A DNA stretch of 28,269 nt from positions 1 to 28,269 of IMG/VR virus record IMGVR_UViG_3300031669_000182, one strand, 5' to 3'. This DNA is from a virus. The notes under the pieces are model-generated. The model made no database searches and had not been told where the DNA came from. It saw only the letters and a program-made list of their open reading frames with translations. Made by a program: the position numbers and the translations under genes. Below, piece after piece: positions 24,306 through 28,269 of the stretch; the stretch's first letter is position 1, and the number at the start of each line of letters is the position of its first letter.

Positions 24306-24344
24306 AAATATCGACATTAAAATAAGAAATTAATGTCGATATTT
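24306..24344 (-). terminator. Perfect 15-bp hairpin before the repeat array
   Basis: AAATATCGACATTAA (24306-24320) pairs perfectly with TTAATGTCGATATTT (24330-24344) around a 9-nt loop. On the minus strand it lies between the stop of the gene at 24355 and the first repeat ORF, ending in ATATTTT. It may terminate or attenuate leftward transcription into the array. Confidence 0.55.
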
Positions 24345-24354
24345 GCTTAAAAGC

Positions 24355-24708
24355 TTATTTTTGTTCCGTAGGAACGCTAAAATTCCAAATTGTTGCATCA
24401 ACAATAGCGCTGCGATTAACGATAACAGAATTCACGAACGGCTCGATTTCATTTAATGTTCCTGTTTTTAAAGCATCATAAAATCTACCAGAATCCGCAA
24501 CCCAAGCAGCTTTTTCTAGCACTAACTCTTTATCATTTACAATACTCACACGACCAATTAAGTGCATTGTGACTGTACGGATAAAATAGATATTTCCAAT
24601 TTGCCAGACTTTAAATTCATCTGATGATTCATTATGACTATTGCCTTGACGTACTGATAATGAATTAAGCAATTTAACAATATCATTTAAAGTAATATTT
24701 TCTAACAT
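24355..24708 (-). CDS. Conserved hypothetical protein with IRTVTMHLIGR motif
   Basis: A 117-aa protein with GAGGT before its ATG. After an N-terminal helix (LNDIVKLLNSL) comes YFIRTVTMHLIGRVSIV, ELVLEKAAWVADSGRF and a C-terminal VNRSAIVDATIWNF. The N-terminus matches that of the 22561 gene, and the strand order (RT...G-x-hydrophobic, then hydrophobic-ALV-A-A/R-x-W) is parallel, so the two may be distant paralogues. From memory, such proteins co-occur with DUF6948 genes in phages. Function unknown. Confidence 0.6.
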   Translation of the reverse strand: MLENITLNDIVKLLNSLSVRQGNSHNESSDEFKVWQIGNIYFIRTVTMHLIGRVSIVNDKELVLEKAAWVADSGRFYDALKTGTLNEIEPFVNSVIVNRSAIVDATIWNFSVPTEQK

Positions 24709-24718
24709 TTTTATACCT

Positions 24719-24967
24719 CTTTTAAGTTTAAGTTTTTAAGAAATTAATGCCAGATTTTTCATGCAAGGCTCTGGCAAACCTTTCGGAAGGGAATCACCCT
24801 AGCATGATTAAGTTAAAATGGTATTTTATCATCAATGAACTCATTAACAGGTGCATCATGAGATTTAGTAATATTATCTTCCTTATACTTCTCTGATACA
24901 TCAACCATATAATCTTTTACAGCCGATTTATCGGAATAACCGTTATTGCTTTTTTGTGTATATATTT
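24719..24967 (-). repeat. Duplicated segment, copy 2 (parental)
   Basis: Counterpart of 23183-23450; it lies in its natural place at the 3' end of the DUF669-like gene and is therefore the likely parent. Confidence 0.85.
24741..24775 (-). terminator. Leftward terminator, copy 2
   Basis: GCCAGA and TCTGGC pair (24749-24754 with 24770-24775) across 15 nt downstream of the ssDNA-binding gene, followed on the minus strand by ATTAATTTCTT. Confidence 0.45.
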
Positions 24968-25265
24968 GGACTTGTCCACATTTATACATGCAATCTTCCG
25001 CTGATAAATTGCCAGCTTCATACTTTTCTAGTAATCCAGCTGTCTCAGCAAAGTGTTTAAGCTTGAATGGCATAGATTCTAGCAGATAGTCAAAAAGAAA
25101 TTTTTCTATACCCAAATTATCATAGACTTTTAAATTTAACTCAATCATTTCATTTCCAGCCTTTGATGTTTTATTGACTGCGTTAACAATCTCAAATGCA
25201 TAAACGCCTTCTTTAATTAAATTCATCTCTTGTAATTCTTCATTGCTTTTTGGGGTAAAGCGCAT
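24813..25265 (-). CDS. ssDNA-binding protein, DUF669-like, with SSB-type tip
   Basis: A 150-aa protein likely to coat single-stranded DNA for the recombinase encoded just upstream. The body has the DUF669 pattern: EGVYAFEIVNAVNKTSKAGNEMIELNL, then FLFDYLLESMPFKLKHFAETAGL. The C-terminus is an acidic, flexible tail ending FIDDKIPF, like the DDDIPF tip by which bacterial SSB recruits partner proteins. Its ribosome site (AAAGGAG) is formed by the last codons of the ATPase gene, whose stop is 2 bases away. The last ~50 codons are duplicated at 23295. Confidence 0.72.
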   Translation of the reverse strand: MRFTPKSNEELQEMNLIKEGVYAFEIVNAVNKTSKAGNEMIELNLKVYDNLGIEKFLFDYLLESMPFKLKHFAETAGLLEKYEAGNLSAEDCMYKCGQVQIYTQKSNNGYSDKSAVKDYMVDVSEKYKEDNITKSHDAPVNEFIDDKIPF

Positions 25266-25267
25266 AT

Positions 25268-26113
25268 TTACTCTCCTTTGATTTGCTTATTTAGATGATC
25301 AATACATTTTTGAATGATGTCGGTATTCATTTCAACAAATGAACTTGATTGGGATTTTTCGAGCCATTTTTGCCATACTTCGTCGGGGATTTTTAATAAA
25401 TCTATCAAACGATTCAATTCGGTTATTTGCTCGACAGTTGCCAGAATCTCTGGCACACAATCCTTTTCCAAGATATCTTTGCCGTAACGTTTTGCTATTT
25501 CTTCATAGCTGAATGTAAAGGTATCACCATCGGGAAATGCCTCTATTCGTGATTTCCTAATTATTCCCGCTCTTGTTTTTCCTCGTTTTTGTATCTCAAA
25601 GACTAAATCAAACAAATAATCTAGTTTTTTCCAGCCATCGAATGTGTTACCCAACACCGATAAGTTTGCACCATATTCACGCTTGGCATGGCACGTGACG
25701 ACAACATTCATTTCAAGGCGAAGAAGCAAATTAAATAATTGCTTAACCTTCTTTCCGCTATGCGCGTAATGTCTACCGAACTCGGAACCTACTTCTCTTT
25801 CTGACTTTTCCAACAAATCATTATAAAGAATGGTAAACGGGTCAATTATCAATGTTTTATATCCATGCTTCTCACTTAATAGCGAAACTACTTCTGTCAT
25901 GACCTCATCAAAATCGGTCGTGCTAAAAACAGCGCCACCGTTGGCATTGATTAGATCAACATATTGATCATTACAACTGCCTTTTTCGGTATCAATTAAA
26001 TAGACGGATGGAAAGTTAATCGCTGCCGTGGTCTTGCCAGCACCAGCTTCACCGTAAAACAAAGCCTTTAATCTCTTTTCCGTTTTCTCTGGTTTTTTAG
26101 CTCTTAATGTCAT
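25268..26113 (-). CDS. RecA-fold recombination ATPase, Sak4/AAA_24-like
   Basis: A 281-aa ATPase for single-strand annealing or strand exchange in phage recombination. Walker A is GEAGAGKTT near residue 21, Walker B YKTLIIDPF near 85, and NVVVTCHAKRE is the sensor-like strand. The LIDTEKG motif following the Walker A helix is typical of phage AAA_24 proteins. The C-terminal 60 residues are helical and Lys/Glu-rich. Start from GAGG 8 bases upstream; it overlaps the Cro-like gene by 17 bases and is directly followed by the ssDNA-binding protein, the usual partner in such operons. Confidence 0.8.
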   Translation of the reverse strand: MTLRAKKPEKTEKRLKALFYGEAGAGKTTAAINFPSVYLIDTEKGSCNDQYVDLINANGGAVFSTTDFDEVMTEVVSLLSEKHGYKTLIIDPFTILYNDLLEKSEREVGSEFGRHYAHSGKKVKQLFNLLLRLEMNVVVTCHAKREYGANLSVLGNTFDGWKKLDYLFDLVFEIQKRGKTRAGIIRKSRIEAFPDGDTFTFSYEEIAKRYGKDILEKDCVPEILATVEQITELNRLIDLLKIPDEVWQKWLEKSQSSSFVEMNTDIIQKCIDHLNKQIKGE

Positions 26114-26378
26114 TTGATCGCCTCTTAAAAGTTATTTTCATATCAGCACTAAATATATCAGGTCGTAACTTGTATGGCTCAACACGATATACTTTACATA
26201 TTTCCAAAACGTACCGTATCGGAACCTTGGCATACATTCGCTCCCAATGGCTGACACAGGTGTAATGACAGCCTATTGATTTTGCGAACGCAGCTCCCGT
26301 TCCGCAGCTATCAATTAAATCAGAGATAATGGCAGCTCCATTCGGATTCCCCACATTTCCCACTTTTCTTTTTCTCAT
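26097..26378 (-). CDS. Cro/YdaS-like HTH transcriptional regulator
   Basis: A 93-aa DNA-binding protein. The core reads GTGAAFAKSIGCHYTCVSHW then VPIRYVLEICKV and YKLRPDIF, the Cro/YdaS arrangement of a helix-turn-helix followed by the LRPD signature. A basic N-terminal arm (RKRKVGN) and a basic C-terminal tail extend it. The ATG at 26378 follows GGAG by 7 bases; a TTG three bases earlier is not needed. It heads the recombination operon, so it may act on the palindrome at 26907 and control leftward early transcription. Confidence 0.7.
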   Translation of the reverse strand: MRKRKVGNVGNPNGAAIISDLIDSCGTGAAFAKSIGCHYTCVSHWERMYAKVPIRYVLEICKVYRVEPYKLRPDIFSADMKITFKRRSNDIKS

Positions 26379-26463
26379 CAATACACTCCAATTTCATCAT
26401 TCTTAAGAATATATAGATTAATAAAACTAACAAGGATATTAAAATTAATATAAATCTAACCAT
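26320..26463 (-). CDS. Possible single-membrane-span mini-protein
   Basis: A 47-aa ORF with GAGGGTGA directly before its ATG and a start 6 bases after the preceding stop. Residues 2-20 (VRFILILISLLVLLIYIFL) form one strong membrane helix, followed by a Lys/Glu/Cys-rich tail. Its last 59 bases overlap the Cro-like gene in another frame. The AT-rich DNA could create such a helix by chance; the ribosome site is the main support. A holin- or inhibitor-like role is possible but unsupported. Confidence 0.4.
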   Translation of the reverse strand: MVRFILILISLLVLLIYIFLRMMKLECIDEKKKSGKCGESEWSCHYL

Positions 26464-26469
26464 TCACCC

Positions 26470-26874
26470 TCACCTTATCCATATCGCTTCACCGTTATCT
26501 TTCATCACATAGGCTTTAAAGTGATTCTCTTTCTTAATCTCAACATCTTTCTTGCTGACACATTCAGCAAATAATGGCTCTAATATTGATTCAGATTTTT
26601 GCATAGCGGCACGCTTCATGGTTTGCGCTAGCTCAATCGCGTTGTCAATATCGCTAGTTAATAAATAATATTGAACTTGCTGGCCAATCTTAGCGAGGAA
26701 GTCGTTGTCAATTAAATAACTTTCCATTTCATCACCTACGCATGACATACAAATCACGGTCAATGCTTCTTGATGAAAATCGGCTAAATCATAATAAGAT
26801 TGAGCTCCTGTTTCGTTAATAATGTTGTTAATCGCTTTAATTAAATTCTTATCGTAATAACATTTTGGTATCAT
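26470..26874 (-). CDS. Hypothetical early protein
   Basis: A 134-aa mostly helical protein, first gene of the leftward operon. GGA 8 bases before the ATG is a modest ribosome site. It contains ICMSCVGDEMESYL, a Cys pair in a predicted helix, and ends KAYVMKDNGEAIWIR. No domain recognised. Position next to the operator-like palindrome suggests early expression. Confidence 0.6.
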   Translation of the reverse strand: MIPKCYYDKNLIKAINNIINETGAQSYYDLADFHQEALTVICMSCVGDEMESYLIDNDFLAKIGQQVQYYLLTSDIDNAIELAQTMKRAAMQKSESILEPLFAECVSKKDVEIKKENHFKAYVMKDNGEAIWIR

Positions 26875-26906
26875 TTTATTATTCCATGTCTCAATTAGTT
26901 GTTAAT

Positions 26907-26922
26907 CTGTCTACAGTGACAG
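26907..26922. promoter_or_regulatory. Operator-like palindrome between divergent genes
   Basis: CTGTC (26907-26911) and GACAG (26918-26922) form an inverted repeat with a 6-bp spacer in the 102-base gap between the leftward operon and the rightward gene at 26977. The geometry suits a Cro-type dimer. Core promoters around it are weak by eye (TTGTTA at 26899 with a poor -10). Confidence 0.35.
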
Positions 26923-26976
26923 AATACCACGCCTGGAATAAAATACAAGTACTTTCAATGAAAAAGGTAAAAATAA

Positions 26977-27204
26977 ATGACCCCGCAAGAACGATTAGAT
27001 AGATTAGAAAAACACGTTGCCTATCAGATTGACGAGAATAGAAAGGTATTTAAAAAAATGGATGAATTGCTGACTCGCATCGATGATCTTAGCATGCGGA
27101 TGCAAAAACTAGATTCAGATAATCGTATATTTGAAAAAGTTGATTCGCTCAGGGATAAAGTAAATAAATTTATTCTAGAACATGACTTTGACCCTAGAAA
27201 TTAA
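26977..27204 (+). CDS. Small coiled-coil protein, rightward
   Basis: A 75-aa protein with AAGGT before the ATG, transcribed away from the recombination operon. Nearly the whole chain is a heptad-like helix (ERLDRLEKHV, RIDDLSMRMQKLD, KVDSLRDKVNKF), so it probably forms a coiled-coil oligomer. No enzymatic or DNA-binding motif. Function unknown; its divergent position could make it part of an early or immunity circuit. Confidence 0.6.
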   Translation: MTPQERLDRLEKHVAYQIDENRKVFKKMDELLTRIDDLSMRMQKLDSDNRIFEKVDSLRDKVNKFILEHDFDPRN

Positions 27205-27235
27205 ATAATCATCCTGGACTGAATAAATGCCATTA

Positions 27236-27340
27236 CCTTTTTCTCTTGCCGCTTTTTAACAAGAGAAAGAGGTGACATGCCGCCTAAATTAGGATTGGCA
27301 GAGGTGAACCAAGACCACGCTTTCGCGTAGTCACCCTGGT
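27236..27340 (+). other. Structured non-coding segment with two strong hairpins
   Basis: CCTTTTTCTCTTG (27236-27248) pairs with CAAGAGAAAGAGG (27260-27272) with one G-U pair. A second hairpin, GACCACGC/GCGTAGTC around TTTC (about 27313-27332) with one mismatch, can be extended by outer AGGTGA/TCACC(T) pairing. Neither is followed by a T-run, so an RNA element or leader is more likely than terminators. No known family recognised. Confidence 0.45.
27277..27330 (+). CDS. Possible 17-aa leader peptide with sequestered ribosome site
   Basis: ATG at 27277 follows GAGGTGAC and encodes MPPKLGLAEVNQDHAFA, then stop. The GAGG of its ribosome site is the outer right arm of the 13-bp hairpin, and its stop falls in the second hairpin. 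Such an arrangement would suit a regulatory leader, but the ORF is short enough to be chance. Confidence 0.25.
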   Translation: MPPKLGLAEVNQDHAFA

Positions 27341-27379
27341 AAAAGTCTACAACCATTTGAAAGTATTTATGAGGTAGCA

Positions 27380-28269
27380 TTATGTCTCAATCATTGGTGA
27401 ATAATTACTCTCTAGCCCGAATGTCCACCCGATTGCTTCTTTAGCATTAGTGAAAGACGGAGGAACTCGTAACCAATATATTTTTATAGACCCATCTGGC
27501 TCAGGTGTAGAATTATTAACTTTAACCATCACCATTGGTTCATCGTTTTTTATTTCTTTCTTGTAAAGCTCGCCATATTCATCTTTGTGAATTAATTTAG
27601 CGCCAGAATCAATTAGGTATTTTCCTGCTTCATCTCGATCATACTGATCCAGCATGACGCGTCTTATTTCAGAATTATCTTCATCTTCTATCATCTTCAC
27701 GGTAATTAATTCTGGATGTTTAACCACTAACTCTGGAACGCGAACCCCATGCACAGCATAAATAGCCCAACCATCTGGATACATGACTGCTGCATCGGTT
27801 AATGAATGTAATCGGCCTCTATCATCTCGATTTAAAAGTGAATGACGCTCAGATACCCAGCATATATTTTCATGCGGCAAGAACCATCCACTATGACGTG
27901 CTAATTCGATTAGTCCTTTTAATTTTTCAGTTTGTTCTGTTAAATTTAATTCAGTTCTAAAAAAATCATAAAATCCTAACCACCCAGCATCATGCGCTCC
28001 ATAGCCGGAATCCCACACGGAAGCCGCCACAGAATCCCCCACGGAAGCCCCCACGGAAGCCCTCACGGAAGCCCTCACGGAAGCCCTCACGGAAGCCCTC
28101 ACGGAATCCCCCACGGAATCACTCACGGAATCCCCCACGGAATCCCTCACGGAATCCCTCACGGAAGCCCCCACGGAATCCCCCACGGAAGCCACCACGG
28201 AAGCCCTCACGGAAGCCCTCACGGAAGTCATCACGGAAGTCATCACGGAATCCACCACGGAATCCCACA
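27380..28269 (-). CDS. DUF6745-like protein with tetrapeptide-repeat N-terminus, 5' end outside window
   Basis: The frame is open to the window edge, so the GTG near 28258 is not the true start. The visible N-terminal ~85 residues are a tandem tetrapeptide of the form (R/G/V/M)-(A/D/T)-S-V. Then comes SGYGAHDAGWLGFYDFF, HSGWFLPHENICWVSERHS, NRDDRGRLHS, and YPDGWAIYAVHGVRVPE, VMLDQYDRDEAGKYL, DEYGELYKKE, VKVNNSTPEPDGS and AIGWTFGL, the DUF6745 pattern I recall from many bacterial and phage hypotheticals. Biochemical role is unknown. It is convergent with the + strand coiled-coil gene. Confidence 0.72.
   Translation of the reverse strand, partial: WDSVVDSVMTSVMTSVRASVRASVVASVGDSVGASVRDSVRDSVGDSVSDSVGDSVRASVRASVRASVRASVGASVGDSVAASVWDSGYGAHDAGWLGFYDFFRTELNLTEQTEKLKGLIELARHSGWFLPHENICWVSERHSLLNRDDRGRLHSLTDAAVMYPDGWAIYAVHGVRVPELVVKHPELITVKMIEDEDNSEIRRVMLDQYDRDEAGKYLIDSGAKLIHKDEYGELYKKEIKNDEPMVMVKVNNSTPEPDGSIKIYWLRVPPSFTNAKEAIGWTFGLESNYSPMIET
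28024..28269 (-). repeat. 12-bp tandem repeat coding (x-x-S-V)n, runs off window
   Basis: About twenty copies of a 12-mer such as CTCACGGAAGCC, alternating GAAGCC/GAATCC and CTCACG/CCCACG versions. Array length is a multiple of three, so copy-number change keeps the frame. The array continues to the last base of the window. Confidence 0.88.

Noticed and set aside
27382-27444. 20-aa plus-strand ORF at the end of the DUF6745-like gene
   Set aside because: It has a good GAGGT site but is very short and overlaps the conserved end of the opposite gene; kept only as part of the structured-RNA finding.

Overview
The window looks like about 28 kb of a tailed phage (or prophage) with a P22-like podovirus virion module. 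It is AT-rich, has clear Shine-Dalgarno sites before most genes and uses the standard code. The host cannot be named from the sequence; the P22-type head and tail-machine genes and a DnaA-box consensus fit a gram-negative bacterium, probably a gammaproteobacterium. This is inference from gene order and motifs, not a database match. No rRNA, tRNA, CRISPR array, integrase or lysis gene was seen, and no gene-free stretch exceeds 300 bases.

Late region, + strand, 1-21719. The order is terminase large subunit (5' cut by the window edge and interrupted by an intein), portal, two small proteins, scaffold, coat, an extra beta-rich virion protein, gp4-like adaptor, a free-standing Endo VII/HNH nuclease gene, gp10-like stabilisation protein, a small protein, then three proteins whose sizes (223, 445 and 584 aa) match the P22 ejection proteins gp7, gp20 and gp16. 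A promoter-like region with a three-copy 9-mer precedes a tail-fibre module (15476-21719) of six genes, including two related fibres and a 58-aa mini-protein with a triplicated motif. Several junctions carry strong hairpins (after terminase, before and after coat, before the HNH gene).

Junction, 21720-21898. A perfect 14-bp hairpin between the convergent late and early transcripts has a perfect DnaA-box 9-mer in each arm.

Early region, - strand, 26874 down to 21899. A hypothetical gene, a possible mini membrane protein, a Cro/YdaS-like regulator, a Sak4-like RecA-fold ATPase and a DUF669-like ssDNA-binding protein with an SSB-type tail form a recombination operon. It runs into an unusual cassette of hypothetical genes interleaved with hexanucleotide-repeat ORFs. 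Four short tandem repeat-encoded ORFs are chained by stop/start overlaps and end in a duplicated copy of the ssDNA-binding protein's C-terminal tail. Two Gly-X repeat ORFs follow a DUF6948-like gene. An operator-like palindrome at 26907-26922 separates this operon from a rightward coiled-coil gene.

Right edge. A structured non-coding segment (27236-27340) lies before a leftward DUF6745-like gene whose N-terminal part is a 12-bp tandem repeat running off the window. The clustering of three unrelated coding-microsatellite loci next to the phage's own recombination genes is the most unusual feature of the window.
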